DNA of 64,000 nt from contig CATQIH010000034.1 of the NCBI GenBank assembly GCA_958296015.1, positions 1-64,000 on the forward strand. The letters are read 5' to 3'. The DNA is from Cyclobacteriaceae bacterium. Its GTDB lineage: Bacteria > Bacteroidota > Bacteroidia > Cytophagales > Cyclobacteriaceae. A program made the translations under genes and the position numbers. Below the pieces are notes generated by a model. That model was not told the DNA's origin. It worked only from the letters and a program-made list of their open reading frames with translations, and made no database searches. Positions 10,501 through 19,581 of the stretch are shown piece after piece (position 1 is the first letter of the stretch; every line of letters starts with the position of its first letter).

Positions 10501-11044
10501 GCTGGTTATTTTTGATATGAGTTTTGTCATTATCATGACAGGGATTGGTATCATTTCGCTGGCAGGTGTAGTGGTCAACAATGCTATTGTATTGATAGAC
10601 TATACCAACCTGATCCGCGAACGTCGCAGGACTGAACTCGGCGTACAAGAAGACGAGTTGCTACCTTACAACGAAATCCTGAGCAGTATCATCGACGGTG
10701 GCAAAACCAGACTTCGTCCGGTGCTGCTCACTGCCATCACCACTGTGCTTGGACTGGTGCCACTGGCCATCGGGCTGAACATTAACTTCTTTACGTTGTT
10801 CTCCAGATTTGATCCTGAAATATACTACGGAGGTACGAATGCCGACTTTTGGGGACCCATGGCCTGGACGGTGATCTTCGGACTGACGTTTGCTACGTTT
10901 CTGACCCTGATAGTGGTGCCGGTCATGTATTTGCTGGCCGATAAAGTCAAGCTGCGCTTCTTTGACAAGCGAAAAGAAGCAACTATAGCTGATCTCAAAG
11001 AAGATAACATAGACAAAAGGAAAGAAGCATATATCAGTAATTAA
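7577..11044 (+). CDS. RND-family efflux permease
   Basis: A 1155-residue inner-membrane transporter of the resistance-nodulation-division superfamily (HAE/AcrB-like), with two repeats of TM1 plus a large periplasmic loop plus five TM helices. Seen: TM1 near residues 23-45, porter domain motifs YPGNSPVDIENLLTRPIEKE, TM4 GMLVDNGIVVVENI (about 406-419), and the second-half TM10 VVVNNAIVLIDY. A basic cytoplasmic linker (SGTSKRKRRK) and two extra hydrophobic segments lie between TM6 and TM7. The second AcrB relay Asp is Asn here (D410-N411), and the TM10 Lys is also replaced by Asn. Substrate unknown. A strong terminator follows the stop. Confidence 0.94.
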   Translation: MNQEKKDTTREFGLSSLSVNNRTSIIILTFIIAVLGITSYISLPKESFPEVVFPTIYVGTPYPGNSPVDIENLLTRPIEKELKGINGVDDINSTSIQDYSTIVVSFDPEIDIAKALQDVKDAVDRSKSELPTDLDQDPNVFEINLQDLPIMYINLSGDYSNNELKDYAEYLQDEIEALSEIQEANISGLLEREIQVNANPYKMEARQVSFSDINNAIAGENVTISGGNLLAGEFRRSLRVAGEFKNASQIANVIVKHEKGNIVYVKDVADVEDTYEERNSYARMNNNPVVTLGVVKRRGQNLIAAADKISEIIAKAKENRFPKDLDVVITNDQSKSTKLQLDNLENSIISGVILVVLVLMFFLNLRNALFVGIAIPLSMFMSFMVLNALGITINLMVLFSLILALGMLVDNGIVVVENIYRLMQEGYSPVRAAKEGVGEVALPIITSTATTVAAFLPLAFWGGIIGQFMRYLPITLIIVLSSSLFVALVVNPVLAAMFMKLESGTSKRKRRKLLWTAGILAALSVPFYLFQVFTVANILMLAALLIVLNMYIFRPAIVWFQLHFLAWMENTYSKAITFSLKGKRPYLILFGTVGLLFFSIFLLVIKQPKVEFFPDNEPNNVNIFVEKPIGSDIEATNDLTKNLEKQLFSLLQPYDSIVEAVITQVGENANDPSAGVSAGNTPQKSRISVSFVDYEYRKGISTRMIMDKIRNLVATIPGAQITVDKDQNGPPVGKPINIEVRGENYEKLIALAQNVRQRIVDANIGGIEELKSDLETGKPELLVDIDRDKAQRFGLSTSNIANELRTALFGVEVSKYKEGEDDYPIQLRLGKEYRYNVDALINQKVIFRDNSGNIREVPIASVVDLKYSSTYGSVNRKDLEKVITLSSNVLEGYNATEINQQIKEIVNDMDIPAGYEVGFTGEQEEQQKSSDFLFNALLIAVMVIFLIIVAQFNSIITPFIIMTSVILSTIGVFLGLVIFDMSFVIIMTGIGIISLAGVVVNNAIVLIDYTNLIRERRRTELGVQEDELLPYNEILSSIIDGGKTRLRPVLLTAITTVLGLVPLAIGLNINFFTLFSRFDPEIYYGGTNADFWGPMAWTVIFGLTFATFLTLIVVPVMYLLADKVKLRFFDKRKEATIADLKEDNIDKRKEAYISN

Positions 11045-11049
11045 CCATA

Positions 11050-11084
11050 AGTCCGCTATAGTTCATATGGCGGACTATTTTATT
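11050..11084 (+). terminator. Intrinsic terminator of the efflux operon
   Basis: AGTCCGCTATA at 11050-11060 pairs with TATGGCGGACT at 11066-11076 (11 bp, one G-U, 5-nt loop) and is followed by ATTTTATT. It lies 6 bp past the permease stop. An ATG at 11067 sits inside its 3' arm, which argues that the next gene starts downstream at 11094. Confidence 0.65.
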
Positions 11085-11093
11085 AAGTCTACA

Positions 11094-12335
11094 ATGGGCA
11101 GAACCTTATTATTAATAGCAGCAAGCTTTGTATTTTTTCTGATAGATCTGTATGTGTTTCAGGCAGTTACATATGTTTCTCAAGGCTTTTCGTCAAACGT
11201 TCAGCATGTGCTGAATATATTGTATTGGGCTATTAGTGCAATAGCTATAGCAGGTTTTCTTGTCTACAATCTCGGAGGTAAGCTCACCATGTCGAGGGGC
11301 ATGAAAACCTTCGTAATTTCTATGCTCTTTGTCAACTACTTTCCCAAAGTTTTCGGAGTACTTTTTCTGTTGATTGATGACCTGATCAGATTAGGCAAAT
11401 GGACATGGTTAAAAATACATCCCGACACTGCACAAGCTATTGAAGACGGTATTTCACGGAACGGCTTGCTGGTGAAAACTTCTCTGATCACTACGGCATT
11501 ACCAGCCATTGCGATGGGATATGGTATTATTTCCGGTGCGCATGATTACAGGGTACGGAAAGTCATACTGAGATTGCCCAACCTTCCCGCTTCTTTTCAT
11601 GGCATACGAATAGCGCAGATATCCGATGTGCATTCCGGCAGTTTTTATAACAAAACGGCAGTGAAAGGAGGCGTAGATATGCTGCTGGCAGAAAAGCCCG
11701 ATGTAGTATTTTTTACCGGAGACCTGGTGAACGATACAACTACCGAGGTGAATAGCTATATGGATGTTTTTGGAAAAATAACTGCTCCGCTCGGCGTGTA
11801 TTCTACCCTGGGCAACCACGATTATGGCGACTACCGGCAGTGGCCATCGGTAGAAGCCAAAAAGCAGAACCTGCTAGACCTGATACAGGCACACAAAGTG
11901 CTGGGCTGGGATCTGCTCAACAACGAAAACCGGGTGCTCACGCAAGGCAGCGACCAGATTGCCATCCTGGGTGTGGAAAACTGGGGCACCCGCTTTGTCA
12001 AATATGGCGATCTGGATAAAGCCCGCCGGGGCGTGGAAGAGGCACCTGTCAAACTGCTACTGTCACATGACCCTTCCCACTGGGAGGCACAGGTGCTGCC
12101 AAAGTATCCCGATATAGACCTAATGCTGGCCGGACACACACATGGTATGCAGTTTGGTGTTGAAGCAGGCGATTTCAAATGGAGTCCCGTTCAATATGTA
12201 TACAAGCAATGGGCAGGGCTGTATCAGCAAAAAAATCAATACCTGTATGTGAACCGCGGCTATGGTTATCTGGCATTCCCCGGTAGGGTGGGTATTCTGC
12301 CCGAGATCACAATTATTGAACTGGAAAAAGCTTAG
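11094..12335 (+). CDS. Membrane-anchored metallophosphoesterase
   Basis: A calcineurin-like phosphoesterase. Several N-terminal hydrophobic segments are followed by a catalytic domain carrying all metal-binding blocks: ISDVHSG, FFTGDLVND, STLGNHDYGDY, LLSHDP and LAGHTHGMQFG. This order is that of the YkuE/YaeI-like membrane phosphoesterases, whose known members act on lipid-type phosphodiesters or pyrophosphates; the substrate here is inference only. I chose ATG 11094 (MGRTLLLIAASF) because the upstream in-frame ATG at 11067 lies inside the terminator hairpin of the preceding operon. With 11067 the protein is 422 residues, with 11094 it is 413. It converges on dnaA. Confidence 0.85.
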   Translation: MGRTLLLIAASFVFFLIDLYVFQAVTYVSQGFSSNVQHVLNILYWAISAIAIAGFLVYNLGGKLTMSRGMKTFVISMLFVNYFPKVFGVLFLLIDDLIRLGKWTWLKIHPDTAQAIEDGISRNGLLVKTSLITTALPAIAMGYGIISGAHDYRVRKVILRLPNLPASFHGIRIAQISDVHSGSFYNKTAVKGGVDMLLAEKPDVVFFTGDLVNDTTTEVNSYMDVFGKITAPLGVYSTLGNHDYGDYRQWPSVEAKKQNLLDLIQAHKVLGWDLLNNENRVLTQGSDQIAILGVENWGTRFVKYGDLDKARRGVEEAPVKLLLSHDPSHWEAQVLPKYPDIDLMLAGHTHGMQFGVEAGDFKWSPVQYVYKQWAGLYQQKNQYLYVNRGYGYLAFPGRVGILPEITIIELEKA

Positions 12336-12352
12336 AAGACAAGGCTGGATTA

Positions 12353-12388
12353 TTTTGCCTTTCGTCATTCAATGGTAAGAAGGCAAAA
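12353..12388. terminator. Possible bidirectional terminator between convergent genes
   Basis: TTTTGCCTT at 12353-12361 is matched by AAGGCAAAA at 12380-12388, with an 18-nt loop, between the ends of the phosphoesterase and dnaA genes. The A/T ends give U-rich tails on both strands. The long loop makes this a weak call. Confidence 0.35.
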
Positions 12389-12396
12389 GGAAATTA

Positions 12397-13854
12397 TTAC
12401 AAAGGTTTTTTCCCTCTAAACTGCGCTCTGATCTCTTTGATGTCATTGTTGACCTTCTGGTCTTTCATGCTGTTTTGCACCGTACGGATGGCATGTATGA
12501 CAGTGGCATGATCGCGCCCGCCAAAATGGTAGCCAATAGCTTTGAGCGAATGTTGCGTATGTTCTTTGGCCAGATACATCGCCATCTGGCGGGCATTTAC
12601 TACTTCTTTCTTACGAGATTTGGACTTGAGTTCCTCAAGGGTTATCCCAAAATACTTAGCACTGGACTTCATGATCATGTCCATACCTATTTCAGTATCA
12701 CTATCGATGACAATATGCTTGAGCACCTGTTTGGCAAGTTCCAGGTCTATATCTCTTCTGTTGAGAGAAGCATGCGCGATGAGCGAGACCAGGATACCTT
12801 CAATTTCACGCACATTGGTATCAACATTATAGGCTACGTACTCAATGACATCATTGGGAATATCCATATCATCGTTCTGCATCTTACGATGAATGATGGC
12901 AATCCTGGTCTCAAAATCAGGCGTTTGAATATCAGCAGTCAAGCCCCACTTGAAGCGGGAAACTAGTCTTTCGGTCAGGCCATACAGATCGCGGGGCGGG
13001 CAGTCGCTGGTCATGATGATCTGCTTGCCTGATTGGTGCAGGTGGTTGAAGATGTGGAAGAAGATTTCCTGCGTCTTTTCTTTGCCTGCCAGAAACTGCA
13101 CATCATCGATGATGAGCACGTCTACCTGAAGGTACAGGTTGGTAAATTTCTGCACATCGTTGTTTTTCAGAGCCTCGATAAACTGGCTGGTAAACTTTTC
13201 AGAAGAAACATACAGAATGAATTTGTCGGTTGCTTTTTTTCTGATCTCGTTGCCAATGGCCTGCACCAGATGCGTTTTTCCCAGACCCACACCACCATAG
13301 ATCATCAGCGGATTGAAAGAAGTAGTGCCGGGGCTTGAGGCCACTGCGTAGCCCGCAGAGCGCGCCAGTCTGTTGCAATCACCTTCTATATAAGTATCAA
13401 AACTGTATTTGGTATTGAGTTGAGAATCTATTTGCGGATAGTTGACAGCCGGAAAAGAGAAAGGGCCTTCGTATTGGCTAGGTTTGTTTGTATTGCCGGG
13501 CTGATGGCTGTTTCTTCTGGAGAAATCCCGTCCCGAAGTAGTATTGTTTGCAGAATGAGAAACCGACAGGTTGACGGCCACCGGTTTGTTTTGTTTGCCA
13601 TGATCCACAATCACGGAATATTCCAACTGACCGTCCATGCCTATCTCCGCATCAATGGCTTTGCGCAGCAGGTAAACATAGTGCTCTTCCAGCCATTCAT
13701 AAAAGAACTGGCTAGGAACCTGAATAGTAAGAGTCTTGTCTAATAATCGCAGAGGCCGTATAGGAGCAAACCAGGTTTGAAAACTTTGCTCACCTACATT
13801 GTCCCTGATGATTCTAAGGCAATTATTCCATACTATCTCATGGTTATGTTGCAT
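12397..13854 (-). CDS. dnaA: Chromosomal replication initiator DnaA
   Basis: DnaA binds DnaA boxes at oriC and opens the origin. Domain I is recognisable from MQHNHEIVWNNCL and FQTWFAPIRPLRL; a Ser/Asn-rich linker (domain II) covers about residues 100-145. The AAA+ domain holds Walker A GGVGLGKTHL, Walker B VLIIDDVQFLAG and the sensor region MTSDCPPRDL, and domain IV ends with the box-binding signature GGRDHATVIHAI. I start at the methionine at 13854; an in-frame ATG at 13878 would add eight residues with no homology. Length (485 residues) is normal. Conserved replication genes such as dnaN are not adjacent. Confidence 0.95.
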   Translation of the reverse strand: MQHNHEIVWNNCLRIIRDNVGEQSFQTWFAPIRPLRLLDKTLTIQVPSQFFYEWLEEHYVYLLRKAIDAEIGMDGQLEYSVIVDHGKQNKPVAVNLSVSHSANNTTSGRDFSRRNSHQPGNTNKPSQYEGPFSFPAVNYPQIDSQLNTKYSFDTYIEGDCNRLARSAGYAVASSPGTTSFNPLMIYGGVGLGKTHLVQAIGNEIRKKATDKFILYVSSEKFTSQFIEALKNNDVQKFTNLYLQVDVLIIDDVQFLAGKEKTQEIFFHIFNHLHQSGKQIIMTSDCPPRDLYGLTERLVSRFKWGLTADIQTPDFETRIAIIHRKMQNDDMDIPNDVIEYVAYNVDTNVREIEGILVSLIAHASLNRRDIDLELAKQVLKHIVIDSDTEIGMDMIMKSSAKYFGITLEELKSKSRKKEVVNARQMAMYLAKEHTQHSLKAIGYHFGGRDHATVIHAIRTVQNSMKDQKVNNDIKEIRAQFRGKKPL

Positions 13855-13878
13855 TACAGTGTAGTTATGACTGATCAT

Positions 13879-14440
13879 AAAAGCATTATTTTCAGAGCAA
13901 TGTGGTCTATTGGTTGATGGTATTCATGAACAAAAGTTGTACATCAGGATAAGAACACCCCGTTTAATTAGGGGGTTGGTAAAAATGAAAAAAAAATAAA
14001 TAAGAAAAAAATAGGTTTTTTCTTGACATAAATAATACATGCTTCATCTCCCTGTTTTCCTATATAGAATGTTGCTTTTTTTCAAGTAAGAGAGCGGCAA
14101 AATGATTAAAGTAGTTGTTCAGACGAAGACTATTAACTGTTGACAGACAGCCTATTAACTTGTAAATACCTTGGTAGAGCTTGCGATAGACAAAAAATAC
14201 TTCAGCGTATTCAAAAAAAAATTTGCATAGATTATGGATGAAAACGGACATAATTTAAATGCCTATTTAGTTTGATGTTAAATCAGTTTGTACTATGAAG
14301 AATACTTGCCTATGATCGTTGACTTTACAAATTTTTTTAATCAACCTTGAGCAGACGCTTCTGTAAAATGTCATAACCATTTATTCCGGGCAAGCGTCCT
14401 AATAAATAAACTTTGTATAACCCCTTGCATAAGTTGCTAC
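13879..14440. other. AT-rich divergent region between dnaA and mutA
   Basis: About 560 bp without a convincing gene. It has A/T tracts near 13990-14020 and 14210-14220. I looked for the DnaA box TTATCCACA on both strands and saw none, so there is no direct sign that this is oriC. A weak hairpin (ACCCC/GGGGT) lies near 13955-13975. A 63-codon frame at 14060-14251 on the minus strand has no protein-like features and I do not call it. Confidence 0.4.
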
Positions 14441-16222
14441 ATGTCTAGAGCCTATACCAACACTGGTGAATCGTCTGATGAGTTTGTCCCTGTCAGCAAA
14501 CAGGCATGGTTGAACAACCTACAGGCCACTATAAACCAACAGGTGTGGGACAATTTTGTTGGAGGTCAGCAAAAAGAAAGCGTAACGCTCTACCCTGTGT
14601 ATACGAAAGAAGATTTGCCTCCGGAGGTGGTTTCGTTGAATAGTACAAAAGCATTGTGGCAATACCACACTTGTTGCCAGGTCAGACATAGCCAGGACCT
14701 AAAAACAATTCGCCATACCCTTGAGCAGTTATCCGGGCAGGGTATGCAGGGTATCGACCTGCACTGGATGAGCGACGAGCTTTTTAGTTTTACTGCCGTC
14801 AATCCGCTGCTGAATGAATTGGCAGCCAGGCAACTCTCCATTGCTTTGTATCTGCCTCCTGCCTTCAGTAAGGCACTGCCCGACCAGCGCAGCGATCTGC
14901 AAAATCAAAACACCAACGTATCATTTTACATTGCACCTGGTATTCAGCCGGATAGCACGGTACAGCCGCACCCTGCGCTGGAATGGATCGGCAAATCTGC
15001 TCATCAATTCAGGGTTTTGGGTATGAGCAGCCTTGCGTTTGCTGGTCAGGGTAGTACCGTTGTACAGGAGCTTGCCTTTGTGCTGAGCTACTGGGTAGAT
15101 TGTCTGGATAAGCTCACAGACCGTCAGGTTGCTTTGGAGACAGCCCTACAATACAGCGAATTTTCGCTATCTACAAGCAGTCATTATTTTATCAACATAG
15201 CCAAATTCAGGGCCATGCGTCTTTTGCTGGATCAAATCGTTGCTGCTTATGGTGCCAGGCAGGAAGTATTTACCCTCAAAGCAGTGTCCGGTACTGTCAA
15301 CAAAACCCTCTATGATCCGGTGAGTAATATGCTGCGCAATACCAGTGAGGCCATGAGCGCGATCATAGGCGGCTGTGATATACTATCGCTGATTCCTCAT
15401 GATTTTGCTTATAGCAACAGTCGTAGTTTTGGGGCCCGGATGGCCTGTAATATTTCCAACCTGCTGCTGCACGAGGCGCATATAGACAAGGTGCATGACC
15501 CGGCAGCAGGTTCCTTCTTTGTAGAGCACCTCACTCGGCAACTCGTAGATCAAGCCTGGACATTGTTTCTGGATATGGAAGACAGGGGGGGCTACAGTGC
15601 GCTGCTGCAAAGCGGATGGATAGCGCAGCAACTGTCAGCTTCGCATCAGGAAAAACAACAGGCTGTTCGTCTACGAACGCAAACCATCGTGGGCACTTCC
15701 CGCTATATAGACTCAAATGAGGTGGTTGATACCACCAAAGTGCTCACAGATGAGCAAAAGGTTACCAATACAAGATATGCCGCCGCTTTTGAAAGGTTGC
15801 GCCTGGCGACAGATCAATACTTTTTGCAAGGTGGCGTAAAACCTGCTGTCACGCTTATCATATTCCCGGAAGGGCAATCGCCTGGGCTGATCAACGCCCG
15901 CATGGCTTTTATACAGGATGTGATGCACAGTGCCGGACTGGCAGTAAACGTAGTTATATACGCATCAGAAACCTTTTCTCTGCCTGTAGATCAGCAAAGC
16001 GTCTGGATCATGTGCGGTACGCCGGAATTTTACCGGCAAGGGCTTCCTGCGTTGTTAGATGACTGTTTGTCCGGGGTTGCCTTAATGCCTGCCATTTATC
16101 TGGCCGGTAAACCGGATAGCAGCTTGCACGACAACAGCACCTACCAGGGATGTATCTATGCCGGTGCCGATATGGTATCGCTGCTAAAGGATATTCTAAA
16201 ACATCAAGGAATTCATCCATGA
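14441..16222 (+). CDS. mutA: Methylmalonyl-CoA mutase small (beta) subunit
   Basis: A 593-residue subunit of the adenosylcobalamin-dependent mutase that interconverts succinyl-CoA and methylmalonyl-CoA in the propionate pathway. The TIM-barrel half shows [22 protein letters not shown]-like family sequence, then [20 protein letters not shown] and [19 protein letters not shown]. The C-terminal Rossmann-like half (after about residue 465) lacks the cobalamin motif DxHxxG, which is typical of the non-catalytic small subunit. The stop overlaps the mutB start as ATGA, so the two are translationally coupled and presumably form an alpha-beta dimer. Confidence 0.93.
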   Translation: MSRAYTNTGESSDEFVPVSKQAWLNNLQATINQQVWDNFVGGQQKESVTLYPVYTKEDLPPEVVSLNSTKALWQYHTCCQVRHSQDLKTIRHTLEQLSGQGMQGIDLHWMSDELFSFTAVNPLLNELAARQLSIALYLPPAFSKALPDQRSDLQNQNTNVSFYIAPGIQPDSTVQPHPALEWIGKSAHQFRVLGMSSLAFAGQGSTVVQELAFVLSYWVDCLDKLTDRQVALETALQYSEFSLSTSSHYFINIAKFRAMRLLLDQIVAAYGARQEVFTLKAVSGTVNKTLYDPVSNMLRNTSEAMSAIIGGCDILSLIPHDFAYSNSRSFGARMACNISNLLLHEAHIDKVHDPAAGSFFVEHLTRQLVDQAWTLFLDMEDRGGYSALLQSGWIAQQLSASHQEKQQAVRLRTQTIVGTSRYIDSNEVVDTTKVLTDEQKVTNTRYAAAFERLRLATDQYFLQGGVKPAVTLIIFPEGQSPGLINARMAFIQDVMHSAGLAVNVVIYASETFSLPVDQQSVWIMCGTPEFYRQGLPALLDDCLSGVALMPAIYLAGKPDSSLHDNSTYQGCIYAGADMVSLLKDILKHQGIHP

Positions 16223-18351
16223 AGCCAGACTTTAAAAACCATACCGTACGGTTCAATTCAACCGCCCAGCCTGACAGGCAGCTTTCCTGGACGACACCCG
16301 AACAGATAGAGATCAAATCCGGGTATACCGCGGAAGATGTGCCTGATACAAGTGCTCAGGATTCCAAACCCGGCCTGCCGCCTTTTGTCAGAGGGCCTTA
16401 TGCCACCATGTATGCCACCAAACCGTGGACAATCAGGCAATACGCTGGGTTTTCCACCGCCGAAGATTCTAACACCTTTTATAGGAACAACCTGGCGGCA
16501 GGACAGAAAGGCTTGTCCGTGGCCTTCGACCTGGCTACGCACCGCGGCTATGATTCCGACCATCCCAGGGTGGCAGGGGATGTGGGCAAAGCAGGCGTAG
16601 CCATCGACTCCGTGGAAGATATGAAGCTGCTCTTTGATCAGATACCGCTCGATCAGATGTCGGTGTCCATGACCATGAACGGCGCAGTCATTCCTATTAT
16701 GGCTTTTTATATTGTGGCGGCAGAAGAGCAGGGCGTGCAACCCGAACAGCTCAAGGGAACCATCCAGAACGATATTCTCAAAGAGTTCATGGTGCGTAAT
16801 ACCTATATTTATCCGCCCCAGCCTTCGCTGAAGATCATCGCCGATATTTTTGCCTATACTTCTGCCCACATGCCGCGCTTCAACTCCATCAGCATTAGCG
16901 GGTATCATATGCACGAAGCCGGCGCACCTGCCGACCTTGAACTGGCCTATACGTTGGCCGATGGACTGGAATACGTAAAAACCGGACTGGCTGCCGGACT
17001 GAATATTGATGACTTTGCGCCCAGAATATCTTTCTTCTGGGGTATCGGGATGCATCATTTTATGGAAATTGCCAAAATGCGCGCAGGCCGGTTGCTTTGG
17101 GCCAGGTTGATGAAAAAGTTTGACCCCAACAATGAAAAATCCCTGTCGCTGCGCACCCATTGCCAGACCTCGGGTTATAGCCTCACCGAGCAAGACCCAT
17201 TCAACAATGTGGCCCGCACGTGTCTGGAGGCACTGGCTGCCGTCTTTGGCGGTACGCAGTCGCTGCATACCAACTCGCTGGACGAGGCTATTGCGTTGCC
17301 TACAGACTTTTCAGCCCGTATTGCCCGTAATACGCAGCTCTTTTTGCAGGAAGAAATCGGCATCACAGACGTTATTGACCCCTGGGGCGGGTCGTATTAT
17401 GTAGAATGCCTCACCAATGCGCTGGCAGAGAAAGCCACTGCTCTGATGGACGAGATAGCAGCAGCAGGCGGCATGGCAAAAGCCATTGAGCAGGGTATTC
17501 CCAAGATGCGCATAGAAGAAGCTGCCGCCCGTAAGCAAGCACGTATTGATTCGGGCAGGGAGATTGTGGTAGGGGTCAATCGTTTTAAGGTAGCAAAAGC
17601 AGCAGGCGAAGAGGCTGCCTTCGACCTGCGGGAAGTAGACAACAGCCAGGTGCGGGCTTCCCAACTCATCAGGCTACGGCAGCTCAAAGAAAGTCGTAAT
17701 GCCACAGAAGTACAGCAGTCACTGGATGCGCTTACGCAAGCGGCGGCTTCGGGCAAAGGCAACCTGCTTGCCCTGGCCGTAGAGGCGGCACGGCATCGGG
17801 CCACGCTGGGGGAAATATCACTGGCGATGGAACAAGTTTTTGGCCGGTATCAGGCAACTGTGAGGTCAGTACAAGGCGTATTTTCTCAGGAAATGAACAA
17901 TCAACAGGATTTTATCAAGGCGCGGGAGCTGGCAGACCAGTTTGCTGTGCTGGATGGCCGCCGCCCCCGCATTTTGATTGCCAAGATGGGGCAAGATGGC
18001 CACGACAGAGGTGCCAAGGTGATTGCCACCAGCTTTGCCGACGTAGGCTTTGATGTGGACATCGGGCCGTTGTTTCAGACACCGGAAGAAGTGGCGCGGC
18101 AGGCCGCAGAAAACGATGTGCATATCATCGGAGCATCTAGTCTGGCCGGAGGGCACAAAACCCTGGTGCCAGAACTCATACAGGCACTGGCAAACATTGG
18201 CCGGGAGGATATTGGCGTGATCGTGGGCGGTGTGATACCTCCCAACGATTACCAGTATCTATATGATGCCGGGGTGGTGGGTATTTTCGGTCCGGGCACA
18301 GTGATTGCCCTGGCCGCCCAGGAAATTCTTCAAAAGCTGATGAACGGATAA
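16219..18351 (+). CDS. mutB: Methylmalonyl-CoA mutase large (alpha) subunit
   Basis: The 710-residue catalytic subunit. The substrate-binding barrel carries [21 protein letters not shown], then [19 protein letters not shown] and the active-site loop [12 protein letters not shown]. The C-terminal cobalamin domain has the base-off His motif DGHDRGAKV at about residue 593, followed by the GG-containing B12-binding stretch [10 protein letters not shown]. The start is ATG 16219, in the ATGA overlap with mutA; an in-frame ATG at 16150 lies well inside mutA and adds non-homologous residues. A terminator hairpin follows 11 bp after the stop. Confidence 0.96.
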   Translation: MKPDFKNHTVRFNSTAQPDRQLSWTTPEQIEIKSGYTAEDVPDTSAQDSKPGLPPFVRGPYATMYATKPWTIRQYAGFSTAEDSNTFYRNNLAAGQKGLSVAFDLATHRGYDSDHPRVAGDVGKAGVAIDSVEDMKLLFDQIPLDQMSVSMTMNGAVIPIMAFYIVAAEEQGVQPEQLKGTIQNDILKEFMVRNTYIYPPQPSLKIIADIFAYTSAHMPRFNSISISGYHMHEAGAPADLELAYTLADGLEYVKTGLAAGLNIDDFAPRISFFWGIGMHHFMEIAKMRAGRLLWARLMKKFDPNNEKSLSLRTHCQTSGYSLTEQDPFNNVARTCLEALAAVFGGTQSLHTNSLDEAIALPTDFSARIARNTQLFLQEEIGITDVIDPWGGSYYVECLTNALAEKATALMDEIAAAGGMAKAIEQGIPKMRIEEAAARKQARIDSGREIVVGVNRFKVAKAAGEEAAFDLREVDNSQVRASQLIRLRQLKESRNATEVQQSLDALTQAAASGKGNLLALAVEAARHRATLGEISLAMEQVFGRYQATVRSVQGVFSQEMNNQQDFIKARELADQFAVLDGRRPRILIAKMGQDGHDRGAKVIATSFADVGFDVDIGPLFQTPEEVARQAAENDVHIIGASSLAGGHKTLVPELIQALANIGREDIGVIVGGVIPPNDYQYLYDAGVVGIFGPGTVIALAAQEILQKLMNG

Positions 18352-18362
18352 AGTGATGCATT

Positions 18363-18396
18363 AAAAGCAGTGGACGTCTATCATAGTACTGCTTTT
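18363..18396 (+). terminator. Intrinsic terminator after mutB
   Basis: AAAAGCAGT at 18363-18371 pairs with ACTGCTTTT at 18388-18396, 16-nt loop, with a short U-rich end. It starts 12 bp after the mutB stop, so it should end the mutA-mutB transcript. Confidence 0.5.
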
Positions 18397-18492
18397 CTGG
18401 CAGGGATTTACAGGCTATACCTATCTGGGAGAGCCAAACTCCAACCTGGTAGGGCATTTCTAAAAATAATAATGTTTTGAGCAAAAGTACTT

Positions 18493-18519
18493 TTTTGTCT
18501 ATTTTTGAGATAGACAAAA
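18493..18519 (+). promoter_or_regulatory. Inverted repeat overlapping a promoter box before the Uma2 remnant
   Basis: TTTTGTCTAT (18493-18502) and ATAGACAAAA (18510-18519) form a perfect 10-bp inverted repeat. Inside it, TATTTTTG at 18500-18507 matches the Bacteroidota -7 box TAnnTTTG. An operator sitting on the promoter is plausible; equally it may simply be a hairpin in the leader. Confidence 0.4.
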
Positions 18520-18528
18520 CTTCAGCAT

Positions 18529-19054
18529 ATGGAACCACTCATCAAAGAGAAACTATCACTGGCGGAATATCAGCGTTTAGAAGAAGAAACAGGTACGTGC
18601 TATGAATATCATCATGGTGAAGTGTTTGGTATGGCCGGAGCCGCTCTGGACGGAGGGTCTCCCAAGCATAGTGCTATTGCTACTAATGTTTCGGATCTTT
18701 TGCGTAGTGTTTTACCACCTGGCTGTCGGCCATTTAATAGCGATCTAAAGATATATGTTGCTTCGGTTAATAAAGGCTTTCATCCGGATGTCTCGGTAGC
18801 TTGTCGGCCTATTACTGGACCCAATGAGATAGAAGTTTTGGTTTTATTCTCAATTGCCCTCCTTGCGGGAGTATATACTGATAGAGCAAGACCGCTGGGC
18901 AGTTGAAACCAGGTACAGAAGCTCACCGGAAAGTAATTGGACAATGGCTTATTTCGAAGGCGAAAACACGGATGTCAATCTACAATCTTTAGGTATACAA
19001 TTGCCTTTGAAACAAATATATTTTGATACGGAAGGGCTTGAAAAGGACTATTGA
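18529..19054 (+). pseudogene. Uma2-family (DUF820) nuclease-like protein, internally deleted
   Basis: The N-terminal part (from ATG 18529) reads as a Uma2-type protein: LSLAEYQRLEEETGTCYEYHHGEVFGMAG, then HSAIATNVSDLLRSVLP and FNSDLKIYVASVNKGFHPDVSV. It goes out of frame near 18832. The family C-terminus reappears in the next frame as KFWFYSQLPSLREYILIEQDR and ends at 19054. Between the two, the conserved block that normally reads like VEVLSxSTxxYDRGxK is missing, so roughly 20 residues including presumed catalytic positions have been deleted along with the frame. The total length is 175 codon equivalents against about 190 in intact members. Almost certainly inactive. Confidence 0.75.
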
Positions 19055-19137
19055 CTTTTTGTTATTTCGTTTTGTAGGCTTTCTTTTTAGAACTCAGCAT
19101 CAGTAAATGTTTAGCTTATCAGTGTTAGCCAAAATCA

Positions 19138-19542
19138 TCACAAAATCTTACGAAATTTGTCGCAAACAGCCAAATCAACCAATATTTTCTCCATTTTAAG
19201 GTAAAAATAGCGTATCGAAGGGTCTTTTAGTGACGCAAACTCATTGAAATAGCTTCTCGAGAGAGATATCACTGCCTCAACTTGATTGAAATAGCTTTTC
19301 GAAAGAGATATCACTGCCCCAAACTCTTTCGAATAGCTTCTCGAGTAAGGTTCATGTACTGCAAATTTATTTGTTTTCATTTTCGTGTAAGGTTTATGTA
19401 CTGCAATCTCTTTGGTTTGCACATTTGTGTAAGGTCTATGTATAACAAAACGATTAAAACAACAAAAACTATGACTTTGCACTACGTACAAATAAGCTTT
19501 TTTGCCTAATTTGCCCTGATTTTCAGAAGCAATTTCAGCCAA
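19138..19542 (-). CDS. Small ORF built of 14-residue tandem repeats, unknown
   Basis: A 134-codon frame whose middle is an array of 14-residue repeats, i.e. AVHKPYTKMKTNKF, AVHEPYSRSYSKEFG, AVISLSKSYFNQVE and AVISLSRSYFNEFA. No signal peptide, domain or homologue is recognised. The 42-bp period keeps the frame open, which would suit a coding repeat, but the ORF has no evident promoter and the composition is like the noncoding repeat arrays seen in this clade. It lies between a Uma2 remnant and the transporter-ATPase operon. Coding status is uncertain. Confidence 0.3.
   Translation of the reverse strand: MAEIASENQGKLGKKAYLYVVQSHSFCCFNRFVIHRPYTNVQTKEIAVHKPYTKMKTNKFAVHEPYSRSYSKEFGAVISLSKSYFNQVEAVISLSRSYFNEFASLKDPSIRYFYLKMEKILVDLAVCDKFRKIL
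19207..19458. repeat. 42-bp degenerate tandem repeat, six units
   Basis: Units begin near 19207, 19249, 19291, 19333, 19375 and 19417, each exactly 42 bp apart. The best conserved core is atagcttctcgaGAGAGA or, in later units, cgtgtaaggtttatgtactg. Neighbouring units are most alike (units 2-3 and 4-6), as expected from local slippage or unequal exchange. Confidence 0.8.
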
Positions 19543-19581
19543 TGGTTATTTTTGCCTGTATATCTTACTTCCGTGTCATAT

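Noticed and set aside
8249-10648. Two long minus-strand open frames of about 338 codons each opposite the RND permease
   Set aside because: They are in the antisense frame of a clearly conserved permease and are rich in His/Gln/Asn without any domain; they are frame shadows.
14060-14251. 63-codon minus-strand ORF between dnaA and mutA
   Set aside because: No signal peptide, domain or plausible start context; composition follows the AT-rich spacer.
13879-14440. Possible oriC beside dnaA
   Set aside because: No DnaA box (TTATCCACA or close variants) cluster was seen on either strand, and dnaN is not adjacent.
16258-17268. 336-codon minus-strand frame opposite mutB
   Set aside because: The plus strand encodes an unmistakable methylmalonyl-CoA mutase here and the antisense product has no family features.
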